A DNA stretch of 64,000 nucleotides, from positions 496,001 to 560,000 of the forward strand of contig JAXMCV010000001.1 of assembly GCA_046349215.1 (NCBI GenBank). The letters run 5' to 3'. A program made the position numbers and the translations under genes. The number at the start of each line of letters is the position of its first letter. Position 1 is the first letter of the stretch. This document shows, one piece after another, positions 1 through 8,194 of the stretch. The stretch comes from JAJXWB01 sp046349215 (GTDB lineage: Bacteria; Pseudomonadota; Alphaproteobacteria; Rhizobiales; Beijerinckiaceae). The notes beneath the pieces are model-generated. The model was not told the origin of the DNA and did not search any database. It was given only the letters and a program-made list of their open reading frames with translations.

Positions 1-230
1 AAGTCGATGCCGGTCGCGCCGGCCAGCATGGTGTGCACGAATTTCTCGTGGCCCGGCACGTCGACGAAGCCGATGATCGAACCATCCGGCGCCGGCAGAT
101 AGGCGAAGCCGAGGTCGATCGAAATGCCGCGCGCCTTTTCTTCCTGGAGCCGGTCTGTGTCGACTCCGGTCAGCGCGCGCACCAGCGACGTCTTGCCGTG
201 GTCGATATGACCCGCCGTGCCGACGATCAC
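1..230 (-). CDS. selB: SelB, selenocysteine-specific elongation factor (N-terminal part, runs off the window)
   Basis: SelB is the specialised EF-Tu-like GTPase that delivers Sec-tRNA to an in-frame UGA by binding the SECIS hairpin of the mRNA. Only the first ~76 residues are present. They show the P-loop GHIDHGKT directly after a short start, the switch I region with RGISIDLGF and the G3 motif DVPGHEKF, all typical of SelB. The start is a GTG at 228-230 that overlaps the selA stop TGA (227-229), so the two genes are translationally coupled. The C-terminal winged-helix SECIS-binding domains lie outside the window. Identification rests on the GTPase motifs plus position after selA and fdhE in a selenoprotein operon. 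Confidence 0.93.
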   Translation of the reverse strand, partial: MIVGTAGHIDHGKTSLVRALTGVDTDRLQEEKARGISIDLGFAYLPAPDGSIIGFVDVPGHEKFVHTMLAGATGID

Positions 231-1639
231 GGGCTCGGCTCCGCGCCGAGATGGGCGAGCGTTTCCAGCAGCCGCATGTCGTCGGTCAGGCAGCGAAGAT
301 CGAGCACCAGCGCGCCGTCCTCGATGCGGCCGACGACGGGAACGGGCAAGCCGCGCATTCTTTCCGAAAGCCCGACGACCTTGCGGGCGGCTTTTGCCTG
401 CGACGCGCGGATGGCGAGGCCAGCGCTGGCGATCTTCTCCGTGGGCAATGCGCCCGACCCGACCTCGCTCGCGCATTCGCAAACGTTCACGACGAAATCC
501 GGTCCCACCAGAGCCTGCACGCGCTGCACGATCCCCTGCGCCTGCGCCGCAATATCGGCGCGCGTCCGCGACAGGGCGCGCAGCGCGGGCAATCTATCGG
601 CGAGCCGGTCCGGATCGCGATAGAGTTTCAGCGTCGCTTCCAGCGCGGCGATCCTGATCTTGTCGACGCGCAACGCGCGCTTCATCGGATTGCGGTTGAG
701 ACGCTGGATCAGCTCCTTGCGGCCGACGATGAAACCCGCCTGCGGACCGCCGAGCAATTTATCGCCGGAGAAGGTGACCAGGTCGGTGCCCTCCGCGACG
801 CATTCGGCCACCGTCGGCTCATGTTTCAGCCCGTAGCGCGCGAGATCGACCAGAACGCCGGAGCCGAGGTCGTTGACGAGCGGCGCGCCCTTCCCGTGCG
901 CGATCTCAGCCAGTTCGCGCGCGGATACTTCCTTGGTGAAACCCTCGATCCGGTAGTTCGACGTATGCACCTTCAGAACGAGGCCGGTGCGCGGGCCGAT
1001 CGCCTCGGCATAGTCCTTGGCATGCGTGCGATTGGTCGTGCCGACCTCGACCAGCTTCGCGCCAGCGCGCGCCATGATGTCGGGCATGCGGAAGGCGCCG
1101 CCGATCTCGATCAGTTCGCCGCGCGAGACGATCGCCTCCTTGCCCTTGGCCAGCGTGTTCAGCGTCAGCAGGACGGCGGCTGCATTGTTGTTGACGATGG
1201 TCGCGTCTTCCGCGCCGGTCAGTTCCCGCAGCAGGCCGCGCAGGTGATCGTCGCGTTCGCCGCGCCTGCCGCCGCCGACATCGAATTCGAGCGCGACCGC
1301 CTCGCGCATGGCGGCGGTCGCCGCTTCCACCGCGGCGTCCGCCAGCAGCGCGCGGCCGAGATTGGTGTGCAGCACCGTACCGGTCAGGTTGATGACGCTT
1401 TTCAAAGACGGCTGCGCGGCGCGTTCCGCCGCTTCCGCCGCACGTGCGGCGATTGCGGCGGCGCCGTCGATTTCCTGCCGCCCCTCGCGCGCGGCCGCGA
1501 GCGCGTCGCGGATCGCGGCGACGACGATCGCACGCCCGTGACGCTCGACCGCCGCGGCGGCGGCCGGATCACGCAATACTTCGTCCACCGACGGCAGGCG
1601 CCGCAGCGATTGCGTGTCGGGGACCGGCTTGCTCTGCAT
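227..1639 (-). CDS. selA: SelA, L-seryl-tRNA(Sec) selenium transferase
   Basis: SelA converts Ser-tRNA(Sec) to Sec-tRNA(Sec) using selenophosphate in a PLP-dependent reaction. The 470-residue protein is full length for the bacterial family. The PLP lysine is recognisable in TFSGDKLLGGPQAG (Lys294), and the family segments INLTGTVLHTNLGRA (~84-97) and VNDLGSGVL (~255-263) are present. The start ATG at 1637-1639 lies 2 bases beyond the fdhE stop, and the stop overlaps the selB start. Gene order fdhGHI-fdhE-selA-selB makes a self-contained selenoprotein cassette, so expression is probably tied to the formate dehydrogenase operon. Confidence 0.96.
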   Translation of the reverse strand: MQSKPVPDTQSLRRLPSVDEVLRDPAAAAAVERHGRAIVVAAIRDALAAAREGRQEIDGAAAIAARAAEAAERAAQPSLKSVINLTGTVLHTNLGRALLADAAVEAATAAMREAVALEFDVGGGRRGERDDHLRGLLRELTGAEDATIVNNNAAAVLLTLNTLAKGKEAIVSRGELIEIGGAFRMPDIMARAGAKLVEVGTTNRTHAKDYAEAIGPRTGLVLKVHTSNYRIEGFTKEVSARELAEIAHGKGAPLVNDLGSGVLVDLARYGLKHEPTVAECVAEGTDLVTFSGDKLLGGPQAGFIVGRKELIQRLNRNPMKRALRVDKIRIAALEATLKLYRDPDRLADRLPALRALSRTRADIAAQAQGIVQRVQALVGPDFVVNVCECASEVGSGALPTEKIASAGLAIRASQAKAARKVVGLSERMRGLPVPVVGRIEDGALVLDLRCLTDDMRLLETLAHLGAEPSP

Positions 1640-1641
1640 CG

Positions 1642-2565
1642 CTAATAGCCGATCAGGAAAGGATCGACGCCGCCGCGCCGCAGTCCGGTCTCGCGCACCA
1701 GAAGGTCGAGGCCGAGCGTCGCCACGTCGTCGGCAAAAGGATCAAGCGAGGGATCCTTCTGCGCCAGCATGATCTTCACGTAAGACTTGCACGTCTGGCA
1801 GGTCTCGGCGCGCACCTGTCCGGCGCTGGGCCCGTCGGCGATCTCCTCGTAAGAAATGCCGCCGGTCGATCCGCAGCACACGCATTTCACGCGCACGACA
1901 TGCCAGAAGGTCGAGCACAGCGAGCAGGCGCAATAGCGCACGCCGCTGGCGTTCGGCCAGTCGACGACCATGCTGGCGACAGGTGGCGAGCCGCAGGCCG
2001 GGCACGCGCCCTCGCCTACCGGAACGAGGCTCTTCGGCGCGAGACGGGATGCGAGCCGGGCGAAATGCGCCTGTAGGGCCGCGGCGACGAAGGCGTATTC
2101 GCCGGCCCTTTGGCCCGGCGGCACATGGTTGAGGACCAGGGCCGTCATTTCGGCGCGCGCGGCGCCGTCGAGCGCGGTCGCGCGCGCGAGCGCGGCGCGC
2201 GCCTGATCCGGCATGTCGATCTGCGGAGCGAGCGAGAACAGCTTTTCGAAGGTCGCGTCCAGCGCAGCGTCCGTCTTGAAGCGCCCGCGGTCGAACGGCG
2301 GCATGGCATATTCGCGCGCGCGATCGAGGTCCGCCTGATCCGGCATTGCGGGCTCGGGCAATCCGTCGCAGGTGCGATGCTGGGCCTCCGACAGGCCGGC
2401 CATGAAATGCAGATAGGGCGCAAGCTGATGCGTCTGCGCAAGCACGGCGAAACGTTGCGCGCGCACGCGGAAAAGGGTCGAGGGATCGGGGAGACGGACG
2501 AAGGGAGGATCGACGGGCTGGCCGATCATCTCGGGCATCGGCTGCGACGCGCCGGCATCACTCAT
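1642..2565 (-). CDS. fdhE: FdhE, formate dehydrogenase accessory/maturation protein
   Basis: FdhE is a cytoplasmic rubredoxin-like protein needed to mature the respiratory formate dehydrogenases (FdnG/FdoG type) before Tat export. The 307-residue length matches the family. Its C-terminal half carries the expected cysteine clusters: CPAC at ~188-191, CACSLC at ~212-217, CVCC at ~228-231 and CQTC at ~256-259, which bind iron or zinc in characterised members. It sits 119 bp after the gamma subunit gene and 2 bp before selA, on the same strand. Presence of FdhE agrees with the E. coli FdoGHI-type architecture of the upstream operon rather than a cytoplasmic NAD-linked enzyme. Confidence 0.93.
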   Translation of the reverse strand: MSDAGASQPMPEMIGQPVDPPFVRLPDPSTLFRVRAQRFAVLAQTHQLAPYLHFMAGLSEAQHRTCDGLPEPAMPDQADLDRAREYAMPPFDRGRFKTDAALDATFEKLFSLAPQIDMPDQARAALARATALDGAARAEMTALVLNHVPPGQRAGEYAFVAAALQAHFARLASRLAPKSLVPVGEGACPACGSPPVASMVVDWPNASGVRYCACSLCSTFWHVVRVKCVCCGSTGGISYEEIADGPSAGQVRAETCQTCKSYVKIMLAQKDPSLDPFADDVATLGLDLLVRETGLRRGGVDPFLIGY

Positions 2566-2684
2566 TCAAATGTCCTCACGAACCGCACGGGCCACGTGGA
2601 TGGACGCGCGCTCAAGATCAGGTTCCAGGGCGCGCGCCCCGAGAGACTAGCAGAGAGTTCCGCGCGCTCAAGCGCGCGGATGTC

Positions 2685-3353
2685 TCATTGCGGGCGACCG
2701 ACCAGTTCGCGCAGCCACTTGCGATGATGCCGCCAGGCCCAGCCGCCGGTCACCTTTCCGCTGGTCATTGCGCCCATCGTCCCGCGCACCCAGATCGCCG
2801 CATAAACATGCGCGATCCAGACGCAGATGATGCCGATGGCGCCCAGCGCATGCAGCAGCACGGCGAGACGCTTCGTCGGAATGGTCGTGTAGGCGTAGAA
2901 ATACTGGTCCCAGATGATCAGGCCGGTGATGATCAGCAGCACGATCAGCGCCGACATGAACCAGAACATCAGCTTCTGCCCGGCATTGTACTTGCCGACA
3001 TCGGGCAGGTTCTCGTCATGGCCGAGCATCACCTCGCGCACGCGCGACAGCCAGACGCTGTCGACGCTGCGCCAGAGGTTGGCCTTCCAGAACCTGACGA
3101 AAAGGCCCGAGAAGCTGAAGAACAGGACGATTCCGATCCAGGGATGGATCGTGCGCGTCAATTGTCCTCCGCCAAACAGGCCGGTCAGGAAGAACAGGCT
3201 CGGATGGAAAAGCGAGAGGCCGGAGAGCGCGAGCAGCACGAGGCAGATCGCGGTCACCCAATGGTTGGCCCGCGCCGGCGCCGTGTAACGCTCGACGATG
3301 ACGGGATCGCCCTTGTGGACCTTGTCGCCGCTCTGGACGTCATAGGCGCTCAT
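2685..3353 (-). CDS. fdoI: Formate dehydrogenase gamma subunit (cytochrome b556)
   Basis: This is the membrane anchor and quinone-reducing di-haem b subunit of the FdnGHI/FdoGHI complex. The 222-residue protein has four hydrophobic segments, with the haem-ligand-type histidines in the first helix (ERYTAPARANHWVTA) and in helices two and four (RTIHPWIG; ICVWIAHVYAA). Electrons come from the beta subunit and pass to quinone. The start ATG overlaps the beta subunit stop by 4 bases (3350-3353), so translation is coupled. Length and topology match FdoI. The alternative family name fdnI cannot be separated from sequence alone. Confidence 0.95.
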   Translation of the reverse strand: MSAYDVQSGDKVHKGDPVIVERYTAPARANHWVTAICLVLLALSGLSLFHPSLFFLTGLFGGGQLTRTIHPWIGIVLFFSFSGLFVRFWKANLWRSVDSVWLSRVREVMLGHDENLPDVGKYNAGQKLMFWFMSALIVLLIITGLIIWDQYFYAYTTIPTKRLAVLLHALGAIGIICVWIAHVYAAIWVRGTMGAMTSGKVTGGWAWRHHRKWLRELVGRPQ

Positions 3354-4288
3354 TGGCCGTTCTCCGTCAGCTTGCGGGCGTTCTCTTCATCCTCGACCGA
3401 AACGCGGTTGGGTCCGGCCACCGCATGATGGACGAAGCCGAGCGCTGCGGCCGCGCCCATGACGGCGAGGCCCGCGTATTTGGTCACGCCCTTCCAGAGT
3501 TCGACGACCGGGCTGATCCGCGGATTGGCGGGCAATCCGGCGTAGATCTCCGGCTTGTCGGCGTGCTGCAGCACGTACATGACGTGCGTGCCGCCGACGC
3601 CCGGCGGATCGTAGAGGCCGGCGTTCTTGTAGCCGCGCGACTTCAGGTCCTGGATGCGCCCGTCCGCCCATTTCTTCATGTCCTCCTTCGGACCGAAGAC
3701 GATGGCCTGCGTGGGGCAGGCCTTCTGGCAGGCGGGTCCCTGTCCGACCGCGACGCGATCCGAGCAGAGCGTGCACTTGTAGGCCTTGTTGTCGACCTGC
3801 GAGATGCGCGGCACGTTGAACGGACAGCCCTTCACGCAATAGCCGCAGCCGATGCACTTCGTGTGATCGAAGTCCACGATGCCGTTCGAATATTGCACGA
3901 TGGCGCCCGGCGACGGACAGGCCTTGAGACAGCCCGGGTCCTCGCAATGCATGCAGCCGTCCTTGCGGATCAGCCACTCGAGATTGCCCGTTTCCGGATT
4001 GTCCCATTCGGTGAAGCGCATCACCGTGAGGCTCGCCGGGGTGAGGTCCAGCGGGTTGTTGTACGTGCCATTGTTGGTTCCGACATCCTCGCGGAGGTCG
4101 TTCCATTCCTGGCACGCCGACTGGCAGGCCTTGCAGCCGATGCACTTCGACACGTCGATGAGCTTGGCGACTTCCGTCTGACGGGAAGCCGGCGGCGTCA
4201 CCGACGAAGCCGAGCGGCGAATGAGATCGGCCTCGCCGAACTTCGCCGGAACGGGGGCGACCCCGGGATTGGGAAGCGGTGGGTACAT
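3350..4288 (-). CDS. fdoH: Formate dehydrogenase beta subunit (four [4Fe-4S] clusters)
   Basis: This iron-sulfur subunit passes electrons from the selenoprotein alpha subunit to the cytochrome b subunit. The 312-residue protein contains four cysteine clusters: CIGCKACQSAC (~49-59), CMHCEDPGCLKAC (~112-124), CIGCGYCVKGC (~145-155) and CTLCSDR...CQKACP (~172-190). A single C-terminal hydrophobic helix (~265-285, with GAAAALGFVHH) anchors it in the membrane, as in FdnH/FdoH. It has no signal peptide, since the alpha-beta pair is exported together by the Tat signal of alpha. The start lies 13 bases after the alpha stop. Confidence 0.96.
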   Translation of the reverse strand: MYPPLPNPGVAPVPAKFGEADLIRRSASSVTPPASRQTEVAKLIDVSKCIGCKACQSACQEWNDLREDVGTNNGTYNNPLDLTPASLTVMRFTEWDNPETGNLEWLIRKDGCMHCEDPGCLKACPSPGAIVQYSNGIVDFDHTKCIGCGYCVKGCPFNVPRISQVDNKAYKCTLCSDRVAVGQGPACQKACPTQAIVFGPKEDMKKWADGRIQDLKSRGYKNAGLYDPPGVGGTHVMYVLQHADKPEIYAGLPANPRISPVVELWKGVTKYAGLAVMGAAAALGFVHHAVAGPNRVSVEDEENARKLTENGQ

Positions 4289-4301
4289 CTCACTTCCTCC
4301 C

Positions 4302-7300
4302 TTAGGCCACCGGTCCCGAGACCGGTTCGATGTTGACGAGGAACGCCTTGAATTCGGGCGTGTCCGTGTTCGCGTCGCCGAGGAACGGCGTCAGCGAGTT
4401 CGGGCCGAAGCCCTTCTTCGCCTGTCCCATGAAGCCCCAGTGCAAGGGTATGCCGACCACGTGGACGGTCTTGCCGTCGCAGATGAGCGGCTTGATGCGC
4501 TTGGTGACGACCGCGCGCGCCTTGACCGATCCGCGCTTGGACCAGACGCGCACCATGCCGCCCGCCACGATGCCTTTCTCCTTCGCGAGAGCTTCGCTGA
4601 TCTCGACGAAGAATTCCGGCTGCAGCGACGCATTGATGCGTACGTGCTTGGTCCAGTAGTGGAAGTGCTCGGTAAGACGGTAGGAGGTCGCCGCGTAGGG
4701 GAACTCCTTCGAATCGCCCAGCTGTTCCAGATCGCCCTTGAATACGCGGGCGACCGGGTTGCCGCGGATCTTCGGCGCCACGACGTTGGCGACCGGCGAT
4801 TCGAACGGTTCGTAGTGAACCGGGAACGGCCCCTCGCGCATGCCCTTGAGCGAGAAGAGCCGCGCCGTGCCTTCCGCGTTCATGATGAACGGTCCGACAT
4901 CCTGCGGCTTGGCGGTCGGCGCGATGTCCGGCACGTCGTAGCCGGTCCATTTGCCGCCGTCCCACCAGATCAGCTTGCGCGTCGGATCCCATGGATTGCC
5001 GTCCATGTCGGCCGAGGCGCGGTTGTAGATGATGCGGCGGTTGGCAGGCCAGGACCACGCCCATTTCGCATAGGCGCCGGTCTCGTCCGGATCGCTGTTG
5101 TCGCGCCGGGCCATGTTGTTGCCGGCTTCCGTCCAGCAACCGGAATAGATCCAGCAGGCGCAGGCCGTCTTGCCGTCGTCGCGCAGCACGCCGAAGCCGG
5201 CGACCTGCTTGCCCTTCTGGAGGAGCATTTTCGACGCGTCGTTCGGATCGGGCACGTCTTCGACGACATAGCCGTTGAGTTCGCGCGCCAGTTCCTCCGG
5301 CGCTGGCTCGCCCGGATCCTTGTAGCGCCAGTCCAGATTGAGGATCGGCTCGGGACCACGCCGCCCTCCTTCTGGTAGAGCGCGCGCAGCCGCAGGAAGA
5401 TCTGCGACATGATCCAGGTGTCGTGCCTGGCTTCGCCCGGCGGCGTGCCGCCAGCCCAGTGCCAGTGCAACTGGCGACCGGAATTGGTGAGCGAGCCTGT
5501 GTCTTCCGCAAAGCACGTCGAGGGAAGCTGGATCACCTCGGTCTGGATCTTCGAGGAATCCACGTCGTTGTACTCGCCGTGGTTTTCCCAGAAGCGCGCC
5601 GTCTCCGTCTGCAGCGGGTCCATGACGACCAGCAGCTTCAGCTTGCCCAGCGCTTCAGTGATCTTCTTCCGGTTCGGGAAGGAGAGCATCGGGTTGAACC
5701 CCTGGCAGAAGTAGAGGTTCATCTTGCCCTGGTGCATCAGTTCGAAGGCGCGCAGGATGTCGTAGCCCGCAACGTCGAGCTTCGGCAGCCAGTCGTAGCC
5801 GAACTTGTTGTCCGGCGTCGCCGCGTCGCCCCACATGGCCTTGAGGAAACTGACGAAGAACTTGTTGTAGTTCTGCCAGTAGCTCATCTGGCCGGGACGC
5901 ATCGGCTTGAACGCGCGCGTCGACATGTATTGTTCGAACGTCGTTTCCTTCTCGTTCGGGATCGTCAGATATCCCGGGATGAGGTTCGACATCAGGCCGA
6001 TGTCGGTCAGACCCTGGATATTCGAATGCCCGCGCAGGGCGTTCATGCCGCCGCCGCGCACGCCAATGTTGCCCAGGATAAGCTGCAGCATCGCCATGGT
6101 GCGGATGTTCTGCGAGCCCTTGGAGTGCTGCGTCCATCCGAGCGCGTACATGGACGTCATGGTGCGCGTTCTGGACGACGTCTCCGCGATCATCTCGCAC
6201 ACCTTCAGGTACTTGTCCTTCGGCGTACCGCAGATGCGCTCGACCATCTCGGGCGTGTATTGCGCGACATGGGCCTTCAGCAGGTTCCAGACGCTGCGCG
6301 GATGGTTCAGGTCGGACTGGACATAGCCGTCCGGTCCGAGTTCGTAGTCCCACGTCGTCCGATCGTAGTCGCGCTTGGCCTCGTCGTAGCCCGTGAACAG
6401 GCCGTCGGAGTAGCCGAAGCCTTCCCTGACGATGTAGGGCGCGTTCGTGAAGGACTTCACGTAGTCCCACTGCACCTTGTTGTTGTTGATGCAGTAGTTG
6501 ATGACGCCCAGCAGGAAGGCAATATCCGTCCCCTGACGGATCGGCGCATAATAGTCCGACACGGCAGCGGTGCGCGTATAGCGCGGATCGACCACGACGA
6601 GCTTTGCGCCGCGGCTCTGCTTGGCTTCAGTAACCCATTTGAATCCGCACGGATGCGCTTCGGCTGCGTTGCCGCCCATCACGAGCACCATGTCGGTGTT
6701 CTTGATGTCCGTCCACGAATTCGTCATCGCGCCGCGGCCGAAAGTTGGAGCCAGACTGGCTACCGTTGGGCCGTGTCAAACGCGTGCTTGATTGTCGAAT
6801 ACCAGCATGCCCGCGCTGCGCACGACCTTGTAGGTCGTCCAGGCGGTTTCGTTGGTGGTTGCGGAAGCGGCAAGGAAGCCTGTCGTCAGCCAGCGATTGA
6901 CCGTCGCGCCGTCCTTGTTCTTGGCGACGAAGTTCGCGTCGCGATCGTCCTTCATGGCGCGGGCGATCTTGTCGAGCGCGGCCTCCCAGGCGATCGGTTC
7001 GAACTTGCTCGAGCCGGGCTTGCGGATCATCGGCTGCGTCAGGCGCGTTTCCGCATGGACCATGTCGAGCAGCGCCGCGCCTTTCGGGCAGAGCGTGCCG
7101 CGATTGGTCGGGTGATCGGAATCGCCCTCGACGTGGATGATGTCGGCCTTCTCGCCCTTGGCGAGATTGCCCTTCGAGTAGAGGATGATGCCGCAGCCGA
7201 CCGCGCAATAGGTGCAGGTGTTGCGCGTCTCGGTGAGGCTCGCCAGCTTGAAGGGTCGGATTGTCGCCGCATGCGCTTCCTCGGTTTGCCCGAAACCGAG

Positions 7301-7375
7301 CGCGCCCAGCGACGTGACCGCGACCCCCGCGCCTGCGCCAGCGACAAACTGGCGACGCGAGAGTTCCATGTTCAT
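4302..7375 (-). CDS. fdoG: Selenocysteine-containing formate dehydrogenase alpha subunit, with an apparent frameshift
   Basis: This is the molybdo- or tungsto-bis-MGD catalytic subunit that oxidises formate to CO2 in the periplasm. The N-terminus has a Tat signal (SRRQFVAGAG, residues ~6-15), then the [4Fe-4S] motif CTYCAVGC with GTLCPKG. Residue 200 is an in-frame TGA (6776-6778) in the context NQARV-TGA-HGPTVASLAP, which matches the Sec site of E. coli FdnG/FdoG. Reading continues in the same frame (GNAAEAHPCGF, DPRYTRTAA) to about 5354. There LYQKEGGVVP must change frame to reach EPILNLDWRYKDP and the C-terminal domain, which ends at TAA 4302. Restoring one base at 5351-5353 (CCGAG to CCNGAG) gives ~1024 residues, the family length. 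The frameshift is therefore either a base-call error or a recent inactivating deletion. The start has a GGGAGG ribosome site 6-11 bases upstream. Confidence 0.93.
6745..6778 (-). promoter_or_regulatory. Selenocysteine UGA codon and bacterial SECIS hairpin in fdoG
   Basis: The TGA at 6776-6778 is followed, on the minus strand, by an element with the exact logic of E. coli SECIS hairpins. A GG (6764-6763) pairs with CC (6748-6747), a single bulged U (6762) sits between the two stem parts, AGCC (6761-6758) pairs with GGCT (6752-6749), and the 5-base apical loop AGTCT (6757-6753) contains the GU dinucleotide that SelB recognises. This is seen directly. The function follows from characterised fdhF and fdnG elements. 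It explains why the two open frames either side of the TGA are in the same phase. Confidence 0.92.
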
Positions 7376-7601
7376 AGACGGACCTCCCTCTGCTGTCGCA
7401 GCGCCCCCCTGGCGTTAGAAGTGGCCGTCGTTTCTTTCGATTCGTGGGGGCGAGCGAATTAATCTCAAACTTGCAATATTTCTAAGGCGTTTGGCTGAAT
7501 CGTGTCAATTTCGCAACAGCGAAATCGCGACGCCGCCGTGCTGCGTCGCAATGTAATGTGGGCGTTGACCACGCCTTGCCGAAAAGTATACCCTTGAACT
7601 A
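7376..7601. promoter_or_regulatory. Divergent intergenic region between fdoG and the TlpA-like gene
   Basis: This 226-bp AT-richer stretch separates the formate dehydrogenase operon (minus) from the TlpA-like gene (plus). It holds a perfect inverted repeat ATTTCGC-aaca-GCGAAAT at 7508-7525, a possible operator or small hairpin. On the plus strand TTGACC (7565-7570) and TATACC (7587-7592) are 16 bases apart and resemble a sigma-70 promoter, but the -10 lies only 9 bases before the ATG at 7602. Transcripts from it would be nearly leaderless, or the true start is further in. No clear FNR/FixK or sigma-54 site was seen. Confidence 0.45.
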
Positions 7602-8192
7602 ATGAGCTTTCCGGTTGCTCCCGCGTGTCGGGGCCTCCAATCGTTTGCAGCCGCCGCTACGCTTGCTTGCGCAATCTCCTGCGCTGGCGCGTCAGGACTT
7701 CGCTGCGAAGCCGCTCCTTCCCCTTCATTCGCGCCCTGGCCGCATCCCGCGCCCGGCTTTTCCCTGACCGATTCGCGTGGCGCTCCGGCGACGTTCGCGG
7801 CCAATCCCACAGGCGCGACGCTCGTGCATTTCTTCGCGACCTGGTGCGAGCCGTGCCGCGAAGAATTGCCGGCGCTCAGACGCCTGTCCGAACGCGGCGG
7901 CGCGAAGATCCGGGTCGTTTACGTTTCCGTCGCCGAGCCCGAGATCCGCGTCCAGAAATTCATGACGAGCGAATTTGGCGACGCAACGGCCTTTCCTGTC
8001 CTCATCGACCGCGACCGCGCGGTCTCGCGCGCATGGAGCGTCACGAGCCTGCCCTCGACGATCGCGCTGAACGCGAGGGGGCAACCGCGTCTCGCCGCGG
8101 AAGCCGCCGTGGCATGGGACGAAATCCAGCCGGACACGCTGATCGAGACGATCGAGAGTGGACCAAAGAAAAGCAGCAAAGAGGGAGACTGA
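7602..8192 (+). CDS. TlpA/ResA-like thioredoxin-fold protein
   Basis: The 196-residue protein has an N-terminal hydrophobic stretch (~13-30, FAAAATLACAISC) that looks like a signal peptide or anchor. A thioredoxin/TlpA domain follows, with the active site WCEPC (Cys82, Cys85) and a later cis-proline region (TSLPSTIAL). Family members are periplasmic thiol-disulfide reductases that serve cytochrome c maturation or other exported proteins. The gene is 2 bp from the next one, so both are likely co-transcribed. The link to the divergent formate dehydrogenase or to selD is positional only. No ribosome site precedes the ATG, so a leaderless message or a downstream start is possible. Confidence 0.8.
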   Translation: MSFPVAPACRGLQSFAAAATLACAISCAGASGLRCEAAPSPSFAPWPHPAPGFSLTDSRGAPATFAANPTGATLVHFFATWCEPCREELPALRRLSERGGAKIRVVYVSVAEPEIRVQKFMTSEFGDATAFPVLIDRDRAVSRAWSVTSLPSTIALNARGQPRLAAEAAVAWDEIQPDTLIETIESGPKKSSKEGD

Positions 8193-8194
8193 GG

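Noticed and set aside
251..1645. Plus-strand ORF of 464 codons opposite selA
   Set aside because: It mirrors selA codon for codon, is rich in Arg/Gln/His and lacks any family motif.
6776..6778. TGA splitting the formate dehydrogenase into a 199-residue and a ~585-residue protein
   Set aside because: Same frame continues on both sides, the context NQARV-HGPTVASL is the known Sec site, and a SECIS-like hairpin follows with selA, selB and selD nearby.
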